Part shown: piece after piece, positions 33,754 to 40,903 of the stretch
Numbering within the stretch: position 1 is the stretch's first letter
Layout of the letters: each line of letters starts with the position of its first letter
Source: an uncultured Collinsella sp.
GTDB lineage: Bacteria > Actinomycetota > Coriobacteriia > Coriobacteriales > Coriobacteriaceae
NCBI GenBank assembly: GCA_947642445.1
Contig: CANRSF010000019.1
Coordinates: forward strand, 1-40,903
DNA length: 40,903 nucleotides
Reading direction: 5' to 3'
Program-made: the position numbers and the translations under genes
Notes under the pieces: model-generated
The model's database searches: none
What the model saw: the letters and a program-made list of their open reading frames with translations, nothing else
What the model was told of the DNA's origin: nothing

Positions 33754-34682
33754 CGAACACCGCCGATTGCCTGCGGAAACACGTGCTCCATGACAAAGCG
33801 ACCACTCTCAATGCGGGCGAGCGCCTTGAGTCCCCCATCGAGCACCAACGCAAACGGCGCCTTCGAGACATCGAAGCGCGCAAGCGCACGCTCAACGGGA
33901 ATGCGACGGCCGCAGAGCAGGTCATCGGCAAGATTGCCCGGCAAGTCAACACGCGTGGCGCCCAGGGCCGCAATGGGATCCAGGGCAAGGCCAGCCGCGG
34001 ACTCGGGGGAAAGTTCCTCGACCGCATGACAAGCGCCAATGGAAACAAAACCGGAGGCCGTGCGGCGCAACGCGGAAATGTGCGCGGCGCTCTCACAGGC
34101 GCGGCCCAAGTCGCGAGCGAGCGCACGGATATAGGTGCCCTTGCTCACCGAGAACGCCACGGTCCACACACACGTATCACCTTCGCCGCCCACGGCGATC
34201 AGGTCGGCGGCATAGACCTCGACAGGGCGCGGAGGTAGGTCCACCGCATTGCCCTCGCGAGCAGACTTGTAGGCGCGAACGCCATTGACCGAGATAGCCG
34301 AAAACGCCGGCGGCACCTGCATCTGCGGACCCAGCATGGCCGCCAAGCGCTCACGGGCATAGGCAGGATCGCGCAGCTCGTTGGCAATAGCCACCGTGCG
34401 GACCGCCTCGCCCTCCGCATCATCGGTATTGGTCTCGGCGCCAAACGAGATGTCGGCGACATAGCTTTTGGTATCGAGGGTTAGCATGCCCAGCAGACGG
34501 GTGGCCTGGCCCACACCCACCACCATGACACCCGATGCCATGGGGTCGAGCGTGCCGGCATGGCCGACGCGCCGCTCATGGAGGGCGCGCCGGCATTGCG
34601 AAACCACATCGTGGGACGTGCAGCCCACCGGCTTATCGACGGCGAGCAGCATATTCAGTTGAGAAGGTGTACGACGAGCCAT
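33750..34682 (-). CDS. truB: tRNA pseudouridine(55) synthase TruB
   Basis: A 310-residue enzyme that isomerises U55 in the T loop of tRNAs. It starts with LLAVDKPVGCTSHDVV and has the catalytic Asp46 in RVGHAGTLDPMASGVM, plus KSYVADISFG and FSVSKGTYIRALARDLG. A C-terminal region of about 70 residues completes the protein. GGATGG precedes the ATG; the gene lies 15 bases after nrnA. Confidence 0.96.
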   Translation of the reverse strand: MARRTPSQLNMLLAVDKPVGCTSHDVVSQCRRALHERRVGHAGTLDPMASGVMVVGVGQATRLLGMLTLDTKSYVADISFGAETNTDDAEGEAVRTVAIANELRDPAYARERLAAMLGPQMQVPPAFSAISVNGVRAYKSAREGNAVDLPPRPVEVYAADLIAVGGEGDTCVWTVAFSVSKGTYIRALARDLGRACESAAHISALRRTASGFVSIGACHAVEELSPESAAGLALDPIAALGATRVDLPGNLADDLLCGRRIPVERALARFDVSKAPFALVLDGGLKALARIESGRFVMEHVFPQAIGGVR

Positions 34683-34697
34683 GTACCATCCAAAAAG

Positions 34698-35741
34698 TTA
34701 AAGCTCGATGGTCACCGAAGTGGGATCCTCCCCTACCAGTTCGGCCAGCATGGGAAGTGCCACGGTGAGCGTCTCGAGAATCGTTCCGTTGTTGGAAAAA
34801 CCGGCGGCAGCGGGATGTCCGCCTCCGCCAAAGGCAGCAGCGATCTCGGACACGTTGAGGTCACCCTTGGAGCGCAGGTTGCCGCGCACCTTGGTATCGC
34901 CCTCAATGCCCTTCAGGAACAAGCAGACCTCCACGCCCATCACCGAGCGCACCACGTCAACCAGACCGTCGCACTCATCCGAGGTGACACCGCAGGCCTC
35001 AAGATCACTCTGGTACGCGTAGCTATACGCGACGCGCCCGTGGGCCACCGTCTTAATGCGGCCCATAACGATGGACTTGAGGTGCAAAAACTCAACGCGC
35101 ATGCTCTGGTAAACCTCGAGTGCCACACGCGCCGGATCGGCACCGTGGGCAACCAGACGCGAGGCTGCATGGAACGCGGCGGCATCGGCGTTTTGGTACT
35201 GAAAACGGCCGGTATCGGTAACCAAGCCACACAGCAGGCAGGTCGCAACGCCATCACGTGCGACAATGCCGCAATTGTCCAAGAAGCGGTCGATGATCAT
35301 GGCGCAGGCTGCAGCTTCGACGCGCCTCAGGCTGAGCTCGGCAAACTCCTCGCGCGCCGGATGGTGATCGAAGCACACCACATGCTTGGAGCGACGAAGC
35401 ACCTCGGCGGAGTTGTTCAGGCGCTCGACGACCGGTACGTCCACCGAGATGAACAGGTCCGGATTGCCGGTGTACGCAGATGCCGGCACCAGGCGATCGG
35501 CACCCTCCATAAAGCGGTAGATGCGCGGAACCGGGTCATCGTCTGCCAGCAGCAGCGCAATGTCCTTGTTGGGGAAAAACTTCATGAGCGAAAGGCCCAG
35601 ACCCAAGACGGAGCCCAAGGCATCGCCATCGGGAGAAGTATGTCCCGAAATCGCAATGGAGGACGCACCCTCGATAAGCTCGAGGATGCGTCGTTGAATA
35701 TCTGCAGACTCGCACGAGGCGAGGTCGGCGGAATTAGTCAT
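34698..35741 (-). CDS. nrnA: DHH-family bifunctional oligoribonuclease/PAP phosphatase (NrnA-like)
   Basis: A 347-residue DHH/DHHA1 phosphoesterase expected to degrade nano-RNAs and 3'-phosphoadenosine 5'-phosphate. Metal-binding motifs are SPDGDALGS (36-44), SVDVP (99-103) and DHHP (125-128), with the C-terminal DHHA1 GGGGHPAAAG near 310. It lies between rbfA and truB as in many Gram-positive genomes; its ATG overlaps the rbfA stop by 8 bases. Confidence 0.92.
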   Translation of the reverse strand: MTNSADLASCESADIQRRILELIEGASSIAISGHTSPDGDALGSVLGLGLSLMKFFPNKDIALLLADDDPVPRIYRFMEGADRLVPASAYTGNPDLFISVDVPVVERLNNSAEVLRRSKHVVCFDHHPAREEFAELSLRRVEAAACAMIIDRFLDNCGIVARDGVATCLLCGLVTDTGRFQYQNADAAAFHAASRLVAHGADPARVALEVYQSMRVEFLHLKSIVMGRIKTVAHGRVAYSYAYQSDLEACGVTSDECDGLVDVVRSVMGVEVCLFLKGIEGDTKVRGNLRSKGDLNVSEIAAAFGGGGHPAAAGFSNNGTILETLTVALPMLAELVGEDPTSVTIEL

Positions 35742-36144
35742 CTAAAGCTGCCTCCTGGGCGGCATCCGCTATCGGATAGCCGTCCTCGTCCTTTTCGATC
35801 GCAAGCGTGGCGGGAACGTTTTCCAGCGCACGCGTGATGCGCTCGGCCTCATCGGTCGAGCGATCGATGCGAAAATCGAGCTCGGGCGTAACACGCCAAT
35901 CGAGCGAGCGAGCCAACAGGCTGCGAATACGGCCCTTGGCGCTTGCGAGCGCCTCCATGACCTCGTCGTAGCGGCTCGCATCGCACGACACGTACACACG
36001 CGCGAACGAACGGTCCACCGCGACCTCGACCGCGGTCAAAGTAACCAGGTCGAGACGCGGATCGGAAACCTCAAAGAGCAGGATATAACCGAGCTTCTCG
36101 CGAAGCTGCTCGCCCAGACGGCGGGTTGCCTGCGTTTGCTTCAT
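35734..36144 (-). CDS. rbfA: Ribosome-binding factor A
   Basis: A 136-residue KH-fold factor that binds the 30S subunit during late 16S rRNA maturation and cold adaptation. Typical blocks are RLGEQLREKLGYILLFEVSDPRL near the N-terminus, ARVYVSCD, and LDWRVTPELDFRIDRSTDEAERI. The start ATG follows GGGGG from the infB 3' end, 11 bases away. Confidence 0.93.
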   Translation of the reverse strand: MKQTQATRRLGEQLREKLGYILLFEVSDPRLDLVTLTAVEVAVDRSFARVYVSCDASRYDEVMEALASAKGRIRSLLARSLDWRVTPELDFRIDRSTDEAERITRALENVPATLAIEKDEDGYPIADAAQEAALDD

Positions 36145-36155
36145 AGCGCTACCCC

Positions 36156-38870
36156 CTACTCGGTACGGGCAACCTGGTCGATGCGGTAACCCTCGATCTG
36201 GTCGCCGGGCTTGATGTCCTGGAAGTTCTCCAGGCCAATGCCGCCCTCGGAACCGCTCTTGAGGCTCTTGGCCTCGTCCTTGTAGTGGCGCATCGAGGCG
36301 ATCTTGCCGTTGAAGACCACGATGCCGTCGCGCACCAGACGCACGGAATCGGTCGCGGCGATCTCGCCCTCTTCGACACGGACACCGGCGGCGATACCGA
36401 CTTTGGGCACCTTGAAGGTGTCCAGGACGGTCGCGGTACCCGTGGAGACCTCGACCTCGGTGGGCTTAAGCATGCCGATACGGGCAGCGTCGAGTTCCTC
36501 GAGGCACTTGTAGATGACGTCGTAGCAACGGATCTCGACGCCCTCGCGCTCGGCAGCGGAGCGGGCCTTACCGTCGGGACGGACACCAAAGCCGATGATG
36601 ATGGCGTTGGAGGCGTCGGCCAGAACGACGTCGGTCTCGTTGATGGCACCAACGGCGGAGTGGATCGTGTTGATGCGAACCTCGGACTGATCCATCTTGT
36701 CGAGCGAGTCCTGAAGGGCCTCGATGGAACCCTGGACGTCGGCCTTGATGATCAGGTTGAGCTCCTTGACCTCGGCGTCGGCAATGGTCTCGAAGAGGTT
36801 CTCGAGCGTGACGTGCTTGACGCGGCTCTGCTCCTCGATACGGGCCTTGAGCGAACGCTCGTCGGCAAGGGCACGAGCCTCGCGCTCGTCCTCGAACACG
36901 CGGAACTCGTCACCGGCGTTGGGCACGGACTGCAGGCCCAGGATCTCGACGGCGTCGGAAGGACCGGCCTCGGTGACGGCGCGGCCCTTGGGGTCGAGCA
37001 TGGCGCGGACGCGGCCGTAGGTGAGGCCGGCGACCAGCGTATCGCCCACGTGCAGGGTACCGCGGGTCACGAGCACGGTAGCGACCGAGCCGCGGCCCTT
37101 GTCGAGCTTGGCCTCGAGGACGTTGCCGGAGGCAAAGGTGTCCGGGTTGGCCTTGAGCTCGAGCACATCTGCCTGGAGCAGCACGGTCTCCAGCAGGTCG
37201 TCGATACCGATCTTCTGCTTCGCCGAGATGTTGACGAACATGTTCTGTCCGCCCCACTCCTCGGGGATGACACCGTACTCGGTGAGCTCCTGGCGCACGC
37301 GGTCGGGGTTGGCGCCGGGCTTATCGATCTTGTTGACGGCAACGACGATGGGAACGCCGGCGGCCTTGGCGTGGTTGATCGACTCGACCGTCTGGGGCAT
37401 GACGCCGTCGTCGGCAGCCACGATCAGAATGACGATATCGGTCACCTTGGCACCACGGGCACGCATGGCCGTAAAGGTGGCATGGCCCGGGGTATCGATG
37501 AAGGTGATCTTGCGGTCGTTGATCATGACCTGCGAAGCACCGATGGCCTGCGTAATGCCGCCCGCCTCGCCGGCAGCAACGCCGGTGTGACGGATGGCGT
37601 CGAGGAGGCTCGTCTTGCCGTGGTCGACGTGGCCCATGACGGTGACGACCGGTGCGCGCGGCTTAAGGTCGGCGGGATCGTCGTAGAACGAGAAGGTGTT
37701 CTCCTCCTCGGGGGTGATGATCTTGATCTGACGACCCAAGTCGTCGGCAACGAGCTCGACGAGGTCGTCGGACATGGACTGCGTCATGGTGAGCGGCGTA
37801 CCCAGCAGGAACAGGCGCTTGATGATGTCGTTGGCCGGAACGTCGAGCGCCTCAGCGAGCTCCTGGACCGTAACACCCTGGGAGACCTTGATGGCATCGA
37901 GTTCCTCGGGGTTCACGCCCTGGGCCAATGCCTCCTCTATCTTGCGCTCCTCCTGAGCCTTGGCAGCCTCGCGCTCACGCTTCTCCTTGCGCTTCTTGCG
38001 GCGACCGGTGGACTCACGAGAGGCCTCCTCGACGGCGGCACGAGCCTCCTCGAGCACCTTCTCGCGGCTGTACTCCTCGGCCTCGCGAGCCATGCGGCTG
38101 TAGTGGTCCTCTTCGTTGTTGTGACCGCCCTTGCGCTTCTTGCCCTTGCCCTGCTTATCAGGGTTGGGGAAGTCCATGCCAGCAGCGACGTTGTTGCTGG
38201 CGTTGGTGCGATGGCTGTGCGAACGGCTCTCGGAGGCGTTGCGCTCGGAGTTGTTGTCGGAAGCGTTGCGATCGTTACGACGGCCACCGCGGCGGTCGTT
38301 GTTGCCGCCACGACGGCTACCGCGCTCGGCGGCGCGCTCGGCCTTGGCCTTGTCCTCGGCGTCCTTCTTCTCCTTGAGCACGGTCTCCTGTGCGGCGATC
38401 TGGTCGAGCAGCGAACGGAAGCGCGAACCGGAGTCGGAAGCGGGAACGGCGCGGCGCTGGGCCTCGCGGGCAGCCTCCTCCTTCTCGCGGGCAAGGCGCT
38501 CCTGCTCGGCCTTCTTCTTGGCCTCGGCCTCGGCACGGGCGGCCTCCTCGGCAGCCTGGGCTGCGGCAAACTGGCGGCGTTCCTCCTCGCGTGCCTTCTC
38601 GGCAGCGATGCGCTCGCGCTCGGCCTCGGCGGCGCGAGCAGCCTCCTCGGCGGCAGCTGCCTGCTCCTCGGCCTGCTTGGCGGCCTCGACTTCCTGAGCG
38701 CGGGCCTCGATCACCGAGGCGAGCTGCTTGCGGACCATGGCGACATAAGCGTCCTCCAAGGTGGAGGAAGCGGACTTAGCGGGAATCTTCATATCGGCGA
38801 GATGACCCATCAGTTCCTTGGAGGTCATGCCGAACTCTTTGGCCAGGGTGGACACACGGACTTTTGCCAT
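36156..38870 (-). CDS. infB: Translation initiation factor IF-2
   Basis: A 904-residue GTPase that positions initiator tRNA on the 30S subunit. The N-terminal IF2N motif ([21 protein letters not shown]) is followed by a very charged Ala/Glu/Arg region (about 60-330), then a second IF2N-like helix bundle and the G domain: G1 GHVDHGKT at about 413-420, DTPGHATF, and NKID. Domains II-IV complete the C-terminus. The long charged region is typical of Actinobacteria. ATG 38870 follows AGGTGA. Confidence 0.97.
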   Translation of the reverse strand: MAKVRVSTLAKEFGMTSKELMGHLADMKIPAKSASSTLEDAYVAMVRKQLASVIEARAQEVEAAKQAEEQAAAAEEAARAAEAERERIAAEKAREEERRQFAAAQAAEEAARAEAEAKKKAEQERLAREKEEAAREAQRRAVPASDSGSRFRSLLDQIAAQETVLKEKKDAEDKAKAERAAERGSRRGGNNDRRGGRRNDRNASDNNSERNASESRSHSHRTNASNNVAAGMDFPNPDKQGKGKKRKGGHNNEEDHYSRMAREAEEYSREKVLEEARAAVEEASRESTGRRKKRKEKREREAAKAQEERKIEEALAQGVNPEELDAIKVSQGVTVQELAEALDVPANDIIKRLFLLGTPLTMTQSMSDDLVELVADDLGRQIKIITPEEENTFSFYDDPADLKPRAPVVTVMGHVDHGKTSLLDAIRHTGVAAGEAGGITQAIGASQVMINDRKITFIDTPGHATFTAMRARGAKVTDIVILIVAADDGVMPQTVESINHAKAAGVPIVVAVNKIDKPGANPDRVRQELTEYGVIPEEWGGQNMFVNISAKQKIGIDDLLETVLLQADVLELKANPDTFASGNVLEAKLDKGRGSVATVLVTRGTLHVGDTLVAGLTYGRVRAMLDPKGRAVTEAGPSDAVEILGLQSVPNAGDEFRVFEDEREARALADERSLKARIEEQSRVKHVTLENLFETIADAEVKELNLIIKADVQGSIEALQDSLDKMDQSEVRINTIHSAVGAINETDVVLADASNAIIIGFGVRPDGKARSAAEREGVEIRCYDVIYKCLEELDAARIGMLKPTEVEVSTGTATVLDTFKVPKVGIAAGVRVEEGEIAATDSVRLVRDGIVVFNGKIASMRHYKDEAKSLKSGSEGGIGLENFQDIKPGDQIEGYRIDQVARTE

Positions 38871-38891
38871 ATGACTTCACCTACCCTTTCT

Positions 38892-38952
38892 GGCACCTTG
38901 GGTGCCTAGAGACTGAACGAGCGTGGGAGACGCGCCGGGACCCGCCCGGCGC
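38892..38952 (-). other. Two hairpins in the nusA-infB spacer
   Basis: GGCACC-TTG-GGTGCC (38892-38906) and GCGCCGGG-ACCCG-CCCGGCGC (38932-38952) lie in the 91 bases between nusA and infB. Neither is followed by a U-run on the minus strand; they may slow ribosomes or RNA polymerase, or mark an mRNA processing site. Confidence 0.5.
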
Positions 38953-38961
38953 GACCGCGCG

Positions 38962-40209
38962 CTAGATCAGGTCCTCCGCATCATCGAAGGCGTCGGTGTC
39001 GTGGACACCGCAGAAACGGGAGCCGGGACGAGCCTGGTTGCGGCACTGGATGCCGTCCTCGGACACGTACTCGCAGCGGCGGACGTCCTCGTCCTCCTCG
39101 TCACCGATCAGGTCGGCGGCGGGCTCCTCGTGAACGGGAACGTTCTTGAGGATGTCGGCGGCAAGCGTCTCGGACTTGATGTCGATGTGCCAGCCGGTCA
39201 GGCGCGCGGCGAGGCGGGCGTTCTGGCCCTCCTTACCGATGGCGAGGGACAGCTGGTCGTCGGGCACGATGACGCCGGCGTAGGCCTTCTCCTCGTCGAT
39301 GAGGACGCGGGTGACCTTAGCGGGCGACAGGGCGTTGGCGACGTAGACGGCAGGATCGGCATCCCACAGGATGACGTCGACGCGCTCGCCACGGAGCTCG
39401 CCCACAACAGCGCGAACACGGCTGCCCTTGGGGCCGACGCAGGCGCCCACGGGATCCAGGCGGTCGTCGAGCGAGTGGACGGCGACCTTGGAGCGCTGGC
39501 CGGGCTCGCGGGCGATCGACTTGATCTGGACGGTGCCCTCATAGATCTCGGGCACCTCCTGCTCAAACAGACGACGCATGAGCTCGGGGTGGGTACGGGA
39601 GATGACAATCGGCGGACGGCTGTGCTCGCCACGAACCGGCTGCAGGTTGGAGTTGGGGTCGCGAACGTCGATGATCACGGCCTTGATGTGCTGATTGTGC
39701 AGATAGCGCTCGCCCATCGGACGCTCGTTGCGCTCGTTCTCGTAACGGCGCTGGTCGAAGTGCGGAAGCTCGGCCTCGACGCCCTCGCGGATCTTGACGA
39801 TCGTGAAGTCGGGCGTGGACTGCAGCACGGTACCGCTAATGAGGTCACCGATACGGCCGGCGAACTCCTCGTAGATCTGCTCGCGAGCGGAGTTGCGCAC
39901 GATAGCGTTGATCTCGGCCTTGGCGTGCTGGGCAGCGATGCGGCTCGTGTTCTTGGGGGTAACGTCGATCTCCTCGAACTCGGTGAAGTTGCCCTCCTCG
40001 TCCATGGAATCGTCGATCGGCTCCAGGCGGTAGACGTAGATCTTGCCGGTGGTGCGGTCGATGGTCACCTTGGCACCCCACTCAAGATGCAGGATCTCGG
40101 CATAGCTCTTGGCGAGCGACTGCTCCAGGCGGTCGATCAGGTAGAGCTGGTCGATGTGCTTCTCCTGGCAAAGCTCCATCAGGGCGGACATCATGTCGGA
40201 TGCTGCCAT
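38962..40209 (-). CDS. nusA: Transcription termination/antitermination factor NusA with C-terminal Cys3His motif
   Basis: A 415-residue RNA polymerase-binding factor. The N-terminal polymerase-binding domain (1 to about 125), an S1 domain (from [10 protein letters not shown]) and two KH domains ([31 protein letters not shown]) are all present. Beyond KH2 the chain continues through an acidic linker to C379-x9-C389-x10-C400-x2-H403, a probable zinc-binding motif, and ends in an acidic tail. The usual ylxR gene between nusA and infB is missing. The ATG at 40209 follows GGAAAG; 11 further codons upstream overlap rimP and are rejected. Confidence 0.95.
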   Translation of the reverse strand: MAASDMMSALMELCQEKHIDQLYLIDRLEQSLAKSYAEILHLEWGAKVTIDRTTGKIYVYRLEPIDDSMDEEGNFTEFEEIDVTPKNTSRIAAQHAKAEINAIVRNSAREQIYEEFAGRIGDLISGTVLQSTPDFTIVKIREGVEAELPHFDQRRYENERNERPMGERYLHNQHIKAVIIDVRDPNSNLQPVRGEHSRPPIVISRTHPELMRRLFEQEVPEIYEGTVQIKSIAREPGQRSKVAVHSLDDRLDPVGACVGPKGSRVRAVVGELRGERVDVILWDADPAVYVANALSPAKVTRVLIDEEKAYAGVIVPDDQLSLAIGKEGQNARLAARLTGWHIDIKSETLAADILKNVPVHEEPAADLIGDEEDEDVRRCEYVSEDGIQCRNQARPGSRFCGVHDTDAFDDAEDLI

Positions 40210-40210
40210 C

Positions 40211-40705
40211 TTACTTTCCTTCCTTCGCGGGCTTGAAGTCATAGGTGGGCTTCAACTTGCACTTTTTAACATCAGAGAAATCGAGGGTAACGGACTCGCC
40301 GTCCTCGAGCTCGAGGGTCACGTTCGTCTCGGTGGCGGCGGCGATCTTGCCGGCGTACTTGCGACGGCCCTCGGTAGCGGTGGAGGTGAGCTCACAGTTC
40401 TCGCCAACAAAGCGGGCAAAGTCGCACGGGCGGCGCAGCGGGCGCGCCATGCCCGGGCTCGACACCTCAAGCGTATAGCTCGAAGAGATAGGGTCGAGCT
40501 CCTCAATCACATCGCCGACCCACTTGGTGTTGGCCGTGACGTCGTTGAGCGACAGGCTCTGACCCTCGGCACCCTCGATACGCACGCGCACGCAGGGGGC
40601 CTTGGTGGCGCCCACGAGCTCGACGTCGACGATGTCGACATCGTGCTGGGGAGCGACGGCCTCGAGCGCGTCGATGATCGCCTGCTCGGTCTTGGTCTTG
40701 ACCAT
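40211..40705 (-). CDS. rimP: Ribosome maturation factor RimP
   Basis: A 164-residue factor needed for 30S subunit assembly. Characteristic segments are YTLEVSSPGMARPLRRPCDFARFVG and the N-terminal VDIVDVELVGATKAPCVRVRIE. The chosen ATG at 40705 has GGAGGT nine bases upstream; the frame is open for 51 more codons, but these cross the leader terminator and promoter. The stop is one base before the nusA ATG, so the two are translationally coupled. Confidence 0.94.
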   Translation of the reverse strand: MVKTKTEQAIIDALEAVAPQHDVDIVDVELVGATKAPCVRVRIEGAEGQSLSLNDVTANTKWVGDVIEELDPISSSYTLEVSSPGMARPLRRPCDFARFVGENCELTSTATEGRRKYAGKIAAATETNVTLELEDGESVTLDFSDVKKCKLKPTYDFKPAKEGK

Positions 40706-40724
40706 TGCGGCACCTCCATCCATA

Positions 40725-40758
40725 CAAAAAAGAAGCGGGGCCGAAACCCCACTTCTTT
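40725..40758 (-). terminator. Intrinsic terminator in the rimP-nusA leader
   Basis: On the minus strand AAAGAAGTGGGG pairs with CCCCGCTTCTTT (one mismatch) around TTTCGG, followed by a T-run of six or more. It lies between the promoter at 40784-40812 and the rimP ribosome-binding site, so the operon must be transcribed through it; it is a candidate attenuator. Confidence 0.8.
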
Positions 40759-40783
40759 CAATTACAACTTCATTTGCAAGCAA

Positions 40784-40812
40784 ACTATACCAATAGCTGC
40801 GGAAACGCGCAA
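40784..40812 (-). promoter_or_regulatory. Promoter of the rimP-nusA-infB cluster
   Basis: On the minus strand TTGCGC (40812-40807), a 17-base spacer and TATAGT (40789-40784) form a good sigma-70 promoter with a start near 40777. The sequence upstream to 40903 shows no gene. Confidence 0.7.
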
Positions 40813-40903
40813 GCACAGTACGAATCTGCAGGTCAGCGTGCGCACAGCTTCTCCACAAGAATAGGACAATTGACCGCAGGCGCTTTGGGCAGACAAAACA
40901 AAA

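Noticed and set aside
36285..38909. Open frame of 874 codons on the plus strand opposite infB
   Set aside because: It is the complement of a GC-rich, strongly biased coding sequence. Its protein is low-complexity Val/Leu/Gly/Asp and matches no family, while infB on the other strand is complete.

Overview
The window looks like a core chromosomal segment of a high-GC, gut-type actinobacterium of the class Coriobacteriia, most likely Collinsella or a close relative. This is inferred from the GC-rich codon usage, the gene order, the protein sequences and the bacterial signals; no database search was possible. Nearly all genes are housekeeping genes on the minus strand, packed with short gaps or with ATGA/TAATG overlaps.

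Layout. (1) 1-3230: ileS on the minus strand, preceded by a complete T-box riboswitch (AUC specifier, antiterminator, terminator) and its promoter. (2) 3345-4427: a divergent iron-alcohol/glycerol dehydrogenase-family gene. (3) About 4480-5815: an AT-rich foreign patch holding several hairpins, a peptidase S51 gene with an elaborate leader, and the last ~35 codons of a large serine recombinase, joined to the 3' end of a DUF523 gene. It is probably the scar of an integrated element. (4) 5775-13633: DUF523, ftsH, a cobalamin adenosyltransferase, a MATE exporter, a SpoU methyltransferase, the folate pair thyA-dfrA, and a DUF134-NifX fusion with a His/Cys tail whose promoter is framed by CATATG-centred palindromes. 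(5) 13749-28642: a long minus-strand run, in transcription order asp23-like, fakA-like, recG, rsmD, coaD, a coiled-coil gene, DUF177, rpmF, plsX, acpP, rnc, smc, ftsY, ffh. It covers lipid precursor synthesis, ribosome maturation, chromosome condensation and the signal recognition particle. (6) 28801-29130: two identical tRNA-Asn genes with promoter and terminator. (7) 29185-40812: rimP, nusA, infB, rbfA, nrnA, truB, ribF, dnaG, rpoD, the transcription/translation/replication-initiation cluster, whose leader contains an intrinsic terminator in front of rimP.

The most interesting items are the DUF134-NifX fusion with an internal Shine-Dalgarno and ATG exactly at the domain boundary plus phased palindromic operators; the relic of an integrative element with an attenuator-like leader; a NusA with a C-terminal Cys3His motif in an operon that lacks ylxR; a 22-bp palindrome before acpP together with an NSL (not DSL) attachment motif in the carrier protein; and three intergenic hairpins sharing a GGGGAC core. 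No CRISPR array, intact insertion sequence, rRNA or prophage was seen.
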